From: Bacteroidota bacterium
GTDB lineage: Bacteria > Bacteroidota > Bacteroidia > Chitinophagales > Chitinophagaceae
NCBI GenBank assembly: GCA_016868895.1
Contig: VGFK01000004.1
Span: forward strand, 62,001-126,000
Direction: 5' to 3'
DNA length: 64,000 nt
Shown piece after piece: positions 54,550 through 62,687 of the stretch. A program made the translations under genes and the position numbers. The notes under the pieces are model-generated. The model did no database searches. It had not been told where the DNA came from and was given only the letters and a program-made list of their open reading frames with translations. Position 1 is the stretch's first letter. Every line of letters starts with the position of its first letter.

Positions 54550-55800
54550 ATGAAAAAGACCCTGGAGATACTGATCACCACCCTGAAACTGGCCATACAG
54601 GAGCTGTCCAAGAATAAGCTCAGGACCTTTCTTTCCCTTTTTGGTGTGACCATTGGTATCTTTTGCATCATTGGCGTTCTCTCTACAGTAAGCAGCCTGG
54701 AACGCAATATTCAGGACGGCATCAAAACACTAGGGTCCAATACGATTTATGTTGATAAATGGGACTATTCCGGAGGGGCCGATTACCCCTGGTGGAAATA
54801 CCTGAACCGCCCCAGCCCTAAATTGATCGAAACACGATTGATCAAAGAAAAAGTAAGCGCCGACATCAACATAGTTTTTAATTTCACAACCCAGTCCTTC
54901 ATGCAATTTGAAAACGATAAACTCGATGGTATCAATTACCATGGAGTGACGGATGAATTTGATCAAATCCAACCCATAGAAATTCAGTATGGCCGCTACC
55001 TCAATTCCATGGAATTTGATCAGGGTACTGCCAGTGTTGTGATTGGGTACGAGAATGCAGAGAAACTATTTGGCAATCCCGAACGAGCGGTTGGCAAAGA
55101 AGTCGATCTGCGCAACAAAAAAGCCATCATCGTTGGGGTGATGAAAAAACAAGGAAAAAGCTTCATTGAAGGATGGGAATTCGATCAAAGCATTGTGCTT
55201 TCGTATAAGTTCATGCGACAAATGCTGTTCAATGAGCGGTTCAATAATCCCAAGATCATCGTAAAGGGACCAGAAAACATGAGTACCGAAGCCCTCAAAG
55301 ATGAGCTCAAAGGCGCCATGCGCTCGATTCGCCGACTCGGCCCTACCGAAGAAGATGATTTCGCGCTGAATGCGATTAGCGACTTCAGCAAGGCCGTTAC
55401 GTCGCTTTTCGCCAGCGTCAACCTGGGTGGATGGCTGATCGGTCTACTGAGCCTGATTGTTGGCGCATTTGGCATTGCCAATATCATGTTTGTGACGGTC
55501 CGGGAACGCACACCCATCATCGGACTGAAAAAAGCCATTGGAGCAAAACGAAGAACCATCCTCATGGAGTTCCTGCTGGAAAGCGCCATGATTTGCATTA
55601 TTGGGGGACTGATTGGCGTGATCCTGGTGGTCATCTTATCCGCAGTGCTCACCTCCGTGTTCAGCTTCAATGTTTATGTGTCCTTGAATATTCTGGCCCT
55701 CGCCATTGGTATCTGTGTAGGAATTGGCATATTAGCAGGTATCATTCCGGCCATGATCGCTTCCAGAATGGACCCTGTTGTTGCCATTCGATCCAAGTAA
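54550..55800 (+). CDS. ABC transporter permease, MacB/FtsX type
   Basis: A 416-residue permease: first transmembrane span FLSLFGVTIGIFCIIGVLS, a large MacB periplasmic core domain (about 50-270) with AEKLFGNPERAVGKEVDL, and three C-terminal spans with the FtsX domain (VNLGGWLIGLLSLIVGAFGIANIMFVTVRERT, of which GAFGIANIMFVTVRERT is diagnostic, then GLKKAIGAKRRTIL). It should transmit ATPase movement to the periplasm for export of a peptide, antibiotic or lipoprotein. No ATPase gene is next to it; tsaD follows 6 bp later. Confidence 0.88.
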   Translation: MKKTLEILITTLKLAIQELSKNKLRTFLSLFGVTIGIFCIIGVLSTVSSLERNIQDGIKTLGSNTIYVDKWDYSGGADYPWWKYLNRPSPKLIETRLIKEKVSADINIVFNFTTQSFMQFENDKLDGINYHGVTDEFDQIQPIEIQYGRYLNSMEFDQGTASVVIGYENAEKLFGNPERAVGKEVDLRNKKAIIVGVMKKQGKSFIEGWEFDQSIVLSYKFMRQMLFNERFNNPKIIVKGPENMSTEALKDELKGAMRSIRRLGPTEEDDFALNAISDFSKAVTSLFASVNLGGWLIGLLSLIVGAFGIANIMFVTVRERTPIIGLKKAIGAKRRTILMEFLLESAMICIIGGLIGVILVVILSAVLTSVFSFNVYVSLNILALAIGICVGIGILAGIIPAMIASRMDPVVAIRSK

Positions 55801-55806
55801 ACCACC

Positions 55807-56817
55807 GTGAAATCTCCCACGTACATATTGGGCATCGAATCTTCATGTGATGAAACCTCTGCGGCCGTTTGCCGCGACGGAAAAATTCTATCCAATGTGA
55901 TTGCGTCACAGGAAATTCATCAACGGTATGGGGGCGTTGTACCGGAACTTGCCAGTCGCGCGCACATGCAAAATATTGTACACGTTGTGGATGCTGCCCT
56001 TTCGCAATCCGCTATTCGTCAGCAGGACCTGAGTGCGATCGCCTTTACACAAGCACCGGGATTGATCGGCGCCTTGCTGGTGGGCAGCGGCTTTGCAAAA
56101 TCACTGGCCCTTGCACTGAAGCTACCCCTCATCGAAGTACACCACATGCAGGCCCATGTGTTGTCCAATCTCATCAGCGCACCTTCTCCTTCATTTCCAT
56201 TTCTATGCCTGACCGTCAGCGGAGGTCATACACAAATTGTGCGTTGCGATTCACCCTTGTCCATGGAAGTGCTGGGTGAAACCATCGACGATGCTGCAGG
56301 TGAAGCATATGATAAAACAGCCAAAATGCTGAGACTCCCATATCCGGGTGGACCATTGATTGACGCGCGTGCGCAAGAGGGAGACCCTAAACGGTTTCAT
56401 TTCCCTGAACCGCAGGTGCCGGGTTTGTCCTTTAGCTTCAGCGGTGTCAAAACCTCAGTGCTGTATTTTCTGCAAAAACACAGCAAAGAGGATCCGTCAT
56501 TTGTGGAACGCAATATCAACGATATCTGCGCTTCGTTCCAGCACACCATGACATCCATATTGCTGCAAAAATTAAAAAAGGCGAGTCTGGAGACTGGCAT
56601 CAAGGAAATCTGCCTCGCAGGTGGTGTTGCTGCAAACAAAGGATTACGAAACGGCTTAACGGAATTAGGTGCCCGCTATGGATGGAACATTTACATACCG
56701 GCTATGGAATACTGTACAGATAATGCAGCTATGATTGCCATAACCGGTTACTATAAATACATGAACCACCAATTCAGCGATCTTTCCGTTTCCGCCAGTG
56801 CGCGAGCCGACTGGTAA
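55807..56817 (+). CDS. tsaD: tRNA N6-adenosine threonylcarbamoyltransferase TsaD
   Basis: A 336-residue ASKHA-fold protein starting at GTG 55807: MKSPTYILGIESSCDETSAAV. It has the metal histidines in EVHHMQAHVLSN, SGGHTQIVRCDS, the DDAAGEAYDKTAKML loop and AGGVAANKGLR near the C-terminus. It moves threonylcarbamoyl onto A37 of ANN-reading tRNAs with TsaB and TsaE. It sits 6 bp after the ABC permease and 10 bp before trmN6, which also modifies position 37 of a tRNA. Confidence 0.96.
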   Translation: MKSPTYILGIESSCDETSAAVCRDGKILSNVIASQEIHQRYGGVVPELASRAHMQNIVHVVDAALSQSAIRQQDLSAIAFTQAPGLIGALLVGSGFAKSLALALKLPLIEVHHMQAHVLSNLISAPSPSFPFLCLTVSGGHTQIVRCDSPLSMEVLGETIDDAAGEAYDKTAKMLRLPYPGGPLIDARAQEGDPKRFHFPEPQVPGLSFSFSGVKTSVLYFLQKHSKEDPSFVERNINDICASFQHTMTSILLQKLKKASLETGIKEICLAGGVAANKGLRNGLTELGARYGWNIYIPAMEYCTDNAAMIAITGYYKYMNHQFSDLSVSASARADW

Positions 56818-56827
56818 ATAAGCGTCA

Positions 56828-57541
56828 ATGCCCAACACGTTTTTTTCATTCAAATCGTTCACCGTTCATCAGGACAGATGTGCGATGAAGGTCACTACCG
56901 ACGGAGCCCTGTTCGGCGCATGGGTGGCATCCCGCACGCAATCAGCTGAACAGCTGCTGGATGTGGGAGCGGGTACCGGAATCTTATCGCTGATGATCGC
57001 TCAGTCCGGTTCTGGAACCATAGATGCAATCGAAGTTGAATCGACATGCCATCAACAACTGTGCGATAACATTGTATCCTCTGAATGGTCCGATCGCATA
57101 CATCCTATTCATGCTGACTTCAACTCATTTGAACCTCAGAAAAAGTACGATTGTGTCGTTTCGAATCCTCCTTTTCACCGGGATCAATTGTCAAGCACTA
57201 ACCCTTCCACCAATTTAGCCCGTCACGATACAGGACTCACCATTCAGGAATTGCTAAAAAAAAGCAGCACATTGGTCACCCCTACGGGCAGACTATTCGT
57301 ATTGATTCCGTATTACAGAACCGAAGAAATTATTGCATGTGCAAGACAACTGAATTGGCAGCTGGCCTCTTCGGTGTTCGTACAGCAGACGCCAAAACAT
57401 GCCTACTTTCGGACATTCCTGGAATTTGAAATGCAAAAAACTACTGAAGTGCTGTCCTCCTCGATCCTGATTAAAGATGAAAAAGATGCATACAGTCCAG
57501 AGTTCATAGCACTGCTGCGTCCCTATTACCTGGCATTCTAA
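56828..57541 (+). CDS. trmN6: tRNA1(Val) (adenine37-N6)-methyltransferase
   Basis: A 237-residue class I methyltransferase. Motif I is LLDVGAGTGILSLMIAQ and the catalytic NPPF motif is VVSNPPFHRDQ, followed by ARHDTGLTIQELL, which identifies the TrmN6/YfiC family. It begins FFSFKSFTVHQDRCAMKVTTDG as usual. It makes m6A37 in tRNA-Val. The gene follows tsaD, another position-37 modifier. Six bases separate its stop from that of the convergent rseP. Confidence 0.92.
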   Translation: MPNTFFSFKSFTVHQDRCAMKVTTDGALFGAWVASRTQSAEQLLDVGAGTGILSLMIAQSGSGTIDAIEVESTCHQQLCDNIVSSEWSDRIHPIHADFNSFEPQKKYDCVVSNPPFHRDQLSSTNPSTNLARHDTGLTIQELLKKSSTLVTPTGRLFVLIPYYRTEEIIACARQLNWQLASSVFVQQTPKHAYFRTFLEFEMQKTTEVLSSSILIKDEKDAYSPEFIALLRPYYLAF

Positions 57542-57547
57542 CGCAGA

Positions 57548-58933
57548 TCAGCGACCTCTTCCCCACCCTAACCAATCGTTGGCATTGGCATAAATCATCA
57601 GGCCGAACAAAATAACCATGCCTACAATTTGAGCATATTCCAAAAACTTTTCGTTAGGCTTCTTTCCAGTGATCATTTCAATCAGGGTGAAAAGTACATG
57701 TCCGCCGTCCAAAGCGGGAATCGGAAGTAAATTCATAAAAGCCAATACGATGGAAAAGAACGCTGTGATGTTCCAAAATGCTTGCCAGTCCCATTCGTAC
57801 TTAGGAAAAATCGATCCCATGGATTTAAATCCGCCCAACCCTTTGTATGCACCGGTAGAAGGATTCAGAATTTTTTTAAACTGCGCGATATAAAAACTCA
57901 ACTTCTCCATTGCCTTGTTCACACCCGCAGGAAAAGATTCAAAAAATCCAAACGATTTTTTTTCAAAAACATAGAGTCCATCTTTTTCCATTTCATCCAT
58001 GCTGGGCATGATAGGGAAAAACCCAATGGAAGTGTCGGGACGAATTACGGTTTGAAGAACCATATTTTTCCCTTCGCGAACAATATGAAGTTGTACGGTA
58101 TCTCCGGCGCGATCATGGATAGCGGGCTTCACTTGATCAAAAAAGCGAATGGGTAATGAATCAATTCCTGCAATCCGATCACCTGCCACCAATCCATTGC
58201 TCACTATTCCTGAATCCTGTGGCACTTCGCCCACGATGCAGGGAATACGGGGCATCAACAATACTGACCGCTTGCCTTTTTCAACAATCTTTTCAATAAA
58301 GTTCACCGGTATAGGCAACTCTTTTTGTATCCCGTTGCGTTCGATGGTCATTTTTTCTCCCAGCAGCAAAGCAGAATTCATGTCCTCGAAATAGACCAAC
58401 TCTTCGTTATTGACAGCTAAGATTTTATCTCCGGTCTGAATGCCGATTTCGTTTACGACCGAATCCACCACCCATACCCCATTGGTAAGGCTCTTATTGG
58501 GCAATTTGGTTTCACCCCAGGTATACAGGGTCATCGCATAGATGATGAACGCCAATAAAATATTGACAGTAACCCCTCCAATCATGATGATGAGCCGTTG
58601 CCAGGCCGGTTTGCTTCTGAACTCCCATGACTGGGCAGGTTGTTTGAGCTGTTCTTTGTCCATGCTCTCATCAATCATTCCAGCAATTTTCACATAGCCG
58701 CCCAATGGCAACCAACCGATTCCGTAAACAGTGTCTCCAATTTTTTTCTTTACCAGCGAAAACCAGGGATCAAAAAAGAGGTAAAACTTTTCTACCCGAC
58801 AACCAAAAATTTTGGCGGGAATGAAATGTCCAAATTCATGGAGAATAACGAGTATGGAAAGAGAGAGAATCAGCTGACCCGCTTGGAGTCCCACAGCATA
58901 CCAATTGATATCCAACAACATCTGTGCGATCAT
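57548..58933 (-). CDS. rseP: RIP metalloprotease RseP, site-2 protease family
   Basis: A 461-residue membrane protease with the zinc site HEFGH at residues 32-36, the PDZ region in the middle (about 200-260, here with SNGLVAGDRIAGIDS) and the C-terminal NLLPIPALDGGHVLF motif for the third ligand. Four transmembrane spans fit the family. It cleaves anti-sigma factors or signal-peptide remnants within the membrane. The gene lies 8 bp after dxr, a linkage conserved in many bacteria. Confidence 0.95.
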   Translation of the reverse strand: MIAQMLLDINWYAVGLQAGQLILSLSILVILHEFGHFIPAKIFGCRVEKFYLFFDPWFSLVKKKIGDTVYGIGWLPLGGYVKIAGMIDESMDKEQLKQPAQSWEFRSKPAWQRLIIMIGGVTVNILLAFIIYAMTLYTWGETKLPNKSLTNGVWVVDSVVNEIGIQTGDKILAVNNEELVYFEDMNSALLLGEKMTIERNGIQKELPIPVNFIEKIVEKGKRSVLLMPRIPCIVGEVPQDSGIVSNGLVAGDRIAGIDSLPIRFFDQVKPAIHDRAGDTVQLHIVREGKNMVLQTVIRPDTSIGFFPIMPSMDEMEKDGLYVFEKKSFGFFESFPAGVNKAMEKLSFYIAQFKKILNPSTGAYKGLGGFKSMGSIFPKYEWDWQAFWNITAFFSIVLAFMNLLPIPALDGGHVLFTLIEMITGKKPNEKFLEYAQIVGMVILFGLMIYANANDWLGWGRGR

Positions 58934-58941
58934 GTGTGCAA

Positions 58942-60147
58942 TTATACATTGATTAAAGATGCCGCAAAATTCCGGGCTTCTCCATCGCTTTCAAAATATT
59001 CTTCCAGCGTGGGATGTTCAATGAAGGGCATATTGTTCATTGTACGTTCAATTACTTCAGTCATGTCCAAAAATCCGAGGCGGTTTTTGATGAACCCATA
59101 TACCGCCAGTTCATTGGCAGCATTCAGGATGCAAGGCATGTTTCCACCTTGATTGAGGGCCCGAATGGCCAGTGCCAGGTTGCGAAAGGTTTTAATGTCC
59201 GGAGGATCAAAACTCAGTGTGGCAGATTTGGTAAAATTGAATCGGGGAAACTCATTATCGATGCGGTGAGGATAGGCCATGGCATATTGGATGGGAAGCT
59301 TCATGTCGGGCAGTCCCATTTGTGCCTTGATGCTGTTGTCCCGAAACTGTACCATGCTATGGATGATGCTCTGGGGATGGATGACCACTTCAATTTGTGA
59401 AGGCTGAAGATCAAAAAGCCATTTGGCTTCTATCATTTCCAACCCTTTGTTCATTAGGGAGGCAGAGTCGATGGAGATTTTTGCCCCCATGCTCCAGTTG
59501 GGGTGTTGGATGGCATGCTCGCGTTTGACATTGACCAGGTAATTGGGTTTTCGTCCCACAAAGGGTCCGCCAGAGGCCGTCAGGATGATCTTCTCGATGG
59601 GGTTGTTGCGTTCTCCCACCAGGCATTGAAAAATGGCCGAATGTTCTGAATCAACCGGGATGATGGAAACTCCTTTCTCTTGCGCCAGTGACATCACCAC
59701 ATCGCCTGCCACCACCAACGTCTCTTTATTGGCCAATGCAATGTGTCGTCCTGATTCAATTGCTTTTAATGTCGGTTTGAGTCCCGCAAAACCCACAATT
59801 CCCGCCATCATCATATCATAACAGGGCATGAGCGCTACTTCCTCCAAACCTTTTTCACCAGAGAGCACCTGAATTCCTTTTGGGTGCAGTGCCTGGTGCA
59901 CCGTTGCATATTTAGCAGGATCCACAATCACAACAGCAGCCGGTAAAAACTCCAGTGCCTGTTCGATGAGCAGTTCAGCGTTGGATTGTGCCGTCAGGAT
60001 TGCGGCAGAAAACAGATTTGGATTTGCTCGAATGACTTCAAGGGTCTGCTTTCCGATGGATCCGGTTGAGCCAAAGATTCCGATTCGTTTAAAAAGAACG
60101 GGGGCACTGGTTTCATCGGTGAAGGAATATGAGAAGTCGAACTCCAT
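58942..60147 (-). CDS. dxr: 1-deoxy-D-xylulose 5-phosphate reductoisomerase
   Basis: A 401-residue DXR. After an N-terminal extension of about 20 residues (MEFDFSYSFTDETSAPVLF) comes the NADPH motif GIFGSTGSIGKQTLEVI; ALANKETLVVAG, IIPVDSEHSAIFQCL and LTASGGPF with the conserved flexible loop follow, and MNKGLEMIEAKWLF. It converts DXP to MEP, the committed step of the isoprenoid pathway that also uses ispE at 38364. It is in one run with the GH3 gene (10 bp) and rseP (8 bp). Confidence 0.96.
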   Translation of the reverse strand: MEFDFSYSFTDETSAPVLFKRIGIFGSTGSIGKQTLEVIRANPNLFSAAILTAQSNAELLIEQALEFLPAAVVIVDPAKYATVHQALHPKGIQVLSGEKGLEEVALMPCYDMMMAGIVGFAGLKPTLKAIESGRHIALANKETLVVAGDVVMSLAQEKGVSIIPVDSEHSAIFQCLVGERNNPIEKIILTASGGPFVGRKPNYLVNVKREHAIQHPNWSMGAKISIDSASLMNKGLEMIEAKWLFDLQPSQIEVVIHPQSIIHSMVQFRDNSIKAQMGLPDMKLPIQYAMAYPHRIDNEFPRFNFTKSATLSFDPPDIKTFRNLALAIRALNQGGNMPCILNAANELAVYGFIKNRLGFLDMTEVIERTMNNMPFIEHPTLEEYFESDGEARNFAASLINV

Positions 60148-60157
60148 TCGTATAAAA

Positions 60158-61657
60158 TTAGTCCTTGTTGATCATCTTTTCAAGTTCCGTTGCAATCAAT
60201 CGATCGTTGCTGAGTCGGGGGACTTTATTCTGTCCGCCCAGTTTTCCCTTGGAACGCATGTAATCAATAAATGCATTTCGCTTGAGCGGACGAATGATGA
60301 GTCGCTCCAAAATATTTCCCCGAATCAAATCATCGTAGTAGATATTTTTTGAACGGAGTTGATCGTCTACGCATGCCGCAAACGCTTGAAGATCGGTCGG
60401 CAATTCTTCAAACTCAATGAACCATTCATGATACGATTTGCCCTGATCAGTGGAAATGAACGGAGCTACCGTAAATTCTACAATGCGGGTTCCGAATTGC
60501 TCTGCGGCTTTGAGGAGGCTGTATTCAACTTCCTCGCCAATCACATGTTCTCCAAATGCAGAGATAAAATGCTTGATTCTGCCTGTAACGACAATTCGAT
60601 ACGGGTCAATGGACGTAAACTTGACCGTATCGCCAATATTGTACCCCCATAGTCCGGCGTTGTTGTTGATGATGAGGGCATAGTTTTCACCGAGCTTGAC
60701 ATCTTTCAGTGAAAGCCGACGAGGGCGTTCATTGAAAATTTCTTGGGCAGGAATGAATTCAAAGAATATACCCGACTGGGTATTGAGCAAGAGTCCCTCC
60801 TCCTCACGGGTATCCTGAAAAGCAAAAAATCCTTCAGAAGCCGGAAAGGTTTCAATCGTGTCGATGGATCGACCAATGCTTTCCATGAGTTTGGCACGGT
60901 AGGGACTGAAATTGACTCCGCCATGAACCATTACCTGAAAATGAGGGAATAGCTCCCCGATCTTCTTCCCCGATCGCTCGATGAGTCGGTCGAAGTACAT
61001 CTGCACCCATGGCGGGATGCCGCTGATCAGGGTCATGTTCTTGTGCAGGGTTTCCTCAACGATCCGATCGAGCTTGGTTTCCCAATCTTCTATGCAGTTG
61101 GTCTCAAAGCTTGGCAACTGATTGCCCCTGAGGTAGGCCGGAATGTGGTGGTTGACTATCCCGCTCAATCGACCCGTCGGAATGCCGGCTATCCGGTCGA
61201 GCGTAGGGGAACCCGATAAAAAAATCATGTTCCCAGACGCAAAATCAGCATTTCCTGTTTCCGCAATATACCCGAGTAGGCCATTTCGAGCGGTATGGAT
61301 ATGATTGGAGATGGAGTCGCTGGAAATGGGGATGTATTTTGCGCCTGAAGTAGTTCCCGATGTTTTAGCAAAGTAAATGGGTCGGCCCGGCCACAGCACC
61401 CCTTCCTTTCCCTCTTTGATCCGATGGATGTAGGGAGACAAAGTCTCGTAGTCCCTTATCGGAACTGCATCCCTAAAAGATTCATAATCATTGATTTCAG
61501 TGAAATGGTGGTCCCGACCAAACTCGGTGGGTGCCGCCTTTCTGACCAGCATGCGCAAGATGCTCTCCTGATCGGACAATGCCGTCCGCATCGTGCGCTT
61601 GATCCTGCCATGGACAATGGCGGCAAATGGTTTGGCCAGATACGACTTGATTTTCAT
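60158..61657 (-). CDS. GH3 auxin-responsive promoter family protein (acyl-adenylate amino acid synthetase-like)
   Basis: A 499-residue protein from ATG 61657 (MKIKSYLAKPFAAIV); a longer GTG start at 61732 adds 25 residues and is less likely. It has the GH3 adenylating fold: YFAKTSGTTSGAKYIPIS is the P-loop-like motif, and NTQSGIFFEFIPAQE and YALIINNNAGLWGYNIGDTVKF are further motifs, with RIKHFISAFGEHVIGEEVE close to the end. Plant relatives couple amino acids to acidic hormones; in Bacteroidota the substrate is unknown. It is the first gene of the GH3-dxr-rseP run. Confidence 0.85.
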   Translation of the reverse strand: MKIKSYLAKPFAAIVHGRIKRTMRTALSDQESILRMLVRKAAPTEFGRDHHFTEINDYESFRDAVPIRDYETLSPYIHRIKEGKEGVLWPGRPIYFAKTSGTTSGAKYIPISSDSISNHIHTARNGLLGYIAETGNADFASGNMIFLSGSPTLDRIAGIPTGRLSGIVNHHIPAYLRGNQLPSFETNCIEDWETKLDRIVEETLHKNMTLISGIPPWVQMYFDRLIERSGKKIGELFPHFQVMVHGGVNFSPYRAKLMESIGRSIDTIETFPASEGFFAFQDTREEEGLLLNTQSGIFFEFIPAQEIFNERPRRLSLKDVKLGENYALIINNNAGLWGYNIGDTVKFTSIDPYRIVVTGRIKHFISAFGEHVIGEEVEYSLLKAAEQFGTRIVEFTVAPFISTDQGKSYHEWFIEFEELPTDLQAFAACVDDQLRSKNIYYDDLIRGNILERLIIRPLKRNAFIDYMRSKGKLGGQNKVPRLSNDRLIATELEKMINKD

Positions 61658-61733
61658 GCGCAGGGCGGTTGCCAAAGATACTCTTAAGGCTTGAAACCAA
61701 GGGACTTGTCGACCAATAATTTTTAAGCCCACA

Positions 61734-61765
61734 CTTGGTCATTGCGCATTTAATCCCTACCTTTG
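61734..61765 (+). promoter_or_regulatory. Promoter of rplU-rpmA
   Basis: CTTG (61734-61737), 20-base spacer, TACCTTTG (61758-61765), exact -7 match, ending 19 bases before ATG 61785. Confidence 0.65.
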
Positions 61766-61784
61766 CCCTCCTAAAAATCAGACC

Positions 61785-62087
61785 ATGTTCGCAATTGTGA
61801 AAATAGCCGGTCAGCAATTCAAAGTCGCAGCAGGACAACAACTCTACGTTCCGCACATTGCCGGCAATGCAGGTGACAAAATTGAACTTTCCGAAGTGCT
61901 CCTCGTTGACAACGGTGGAAAATTGACTGTCGGCCAGGAAGTAAAAGAGAAAGTAAAAGCAGAAATCATCGGTGAAAAACAAGGCGACAAAGTGATCGCG
62001 TTCAAAATGAAACGCAGAAAAGGTTTCCGTAAAAAAATCGGTCACCGCAAACTGTATACCCGAATCAAAATTGAAAGCATCGGTTAA
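61785..62087 (+). CDS. rplU: 50S ribosomal protein L21
   Basis: A 100-residue L21: [19 protein letters not shown] at the start, the central [32 protein letters not shown]-type basic segment (reads [19 protein letters not shown]) and the end YTRIKIESI. It binds 23S rRNA near L27. It forms a classic pair with rpmA, 32 bp downstream, under a good Bacteroidota promoter. Confidence 0.97.
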   Translation: MFAIVKIAGQQFKVAAGQQLYVPHIAGNAGDKIELSEVLLVDNGGKLTVGQEVKEKVKAEIIGEKQGDKVIAFKMKRRKGFRKKIGHRKLYTRIKIESIG

Positions 62088-62119
62088 TTGAATCAGCCGA
62101 ATACATAAACTCCAGCATC

Positions 62120-62386
62120 ATGGCACACAAGAAAGGCGAAGGCAGTGTAAAAAATGGTCGCGATTCCCACAGCAAGCGACTCGGCATTAAAATTTTTGGC
62201 GGACAACCTGCTATTTCCGGTAACATCATCCTGAAACAACGCGGAACCGAATACCACCCCGGAAAAAATGTTGGAGTAGGTAAAGACTTCACCATTTTTG
62301 CAACTTCTGATGGAGTGGTGGAGTTCAGAAAATCGAAAAATAACAGAACCATTGTTTCTGTTAATCCGATCGTAACTGCCGGATAA
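62120..62386 (+). CDS. rpmA: 50S ribosomal protein L27
   Basis: An 88-residue L27 with [40 protein letters not shown] and the C-terminal beta hairpin ([15 protein letters not shown]). The N-terminus starts directly with AHKKG, without the cleavable leader seen in Firmicutes. The N-terminal tail reaches the peptidyl-transferase centre. It is 32 bp after rplU; an A/T-rich stretch and the promoter for the next small gene follow. Confidence 0.97.
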   Translation: MAHKKGEGSVKNGRDSHSKRLGIKIFGGQPAISGNIILKQRGTEYHPGKNVGVGKDFTIFATSDGVVEFRKSKNNRTIVSVNPIVTAG

Positions 62387-62408
62387 TCAACGTCTGAAAA
62401 AAATTTTT

Positions 62409-62440
62409 TTTGTGATTTAGAAAAAGTGTTTATACTTTTA
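62409..62440 (+). promoter_or_regulatory. Promoter of the histone H1-like gene
   Basis: TTTG (62409-62412), 20-base spacer, TACTTTTA (62433-62440): one base off TAnnTTTG. It gives a leader of about 35 A/T-rich bases before ATG 62480. Confidence 0.5.
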
Positions 62441-62479
62441 CTATGTTATTCATTTTTCTAACCATTAAATTCTAACAAA

Positions 62480-62605
62480 ATGGCAACTGCAAAAAAGGCT
62501 AAAAAAGCTGCTCCTAAAAAGAAAGCCGCTAAGAAAGCCGCTCCAAAGAAGAAGGCTGCTCCAAAGAAGAAAGCCGCCAAGAAGAAGGCTGCTAAGAAGA
62601 AGTAA
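62480..62605 (+). CDS. Histone H1-like Lys/Ala/Pro-rich protein, 41 residues
   Basis: A short reading frame, ATG 62480 to TAA 62605, encodes 41 residues made only of Lys, Ala and Pro apart from the initial Met and one Thr. It is built from degenerate KKKAAPKKKAA and KKKAAKK repeats and has a net charge of about +22. Such tails resemble the C-terminal domains of histone H1, Hc1 and AlgP and bind DNA or RNA without sequence specificity. The codons used for the repeats vary (GCT, GCC, AAG, AAA), so the DNA repeat is not exact. It has its own promoter and a strong UUCG terminator, which supports it as a real gene. Confidence 0.8.
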   Translation: MATAKKAKKAAPKKKAAKKAAPKKKAAPKKKAAKKKAAKKK

Positions 62606-62628
62606 TCTTCTCTTTGCAACGAATAACG

Positions 62629-62653
62629 GTCCCGCTTCGGCGGGACTTTTTTT
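62629..62653 (+). terminator. Rho-independent terminator with UUCG tetraloop
   Basis: A 7-bp stem GTCCCGC / GCGGGAC closed by the tetraloop TTCG, then seven Ts. It lies 23 bp after the stop of the histone H1-like gene. Confidence 0.93.
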
Positions 62654-62687
62654 ATGCCCTACCCCGCCATTTCCCGATATTTGAACG

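Noticed and set aside
62387-62410. A/T palindrome (A run followed by T run) after rpmA as a terminator
   Set aside because: Only A-T pairs and no GC stem; it more likely belongs to the A/T-rich promoter region of the next gene.
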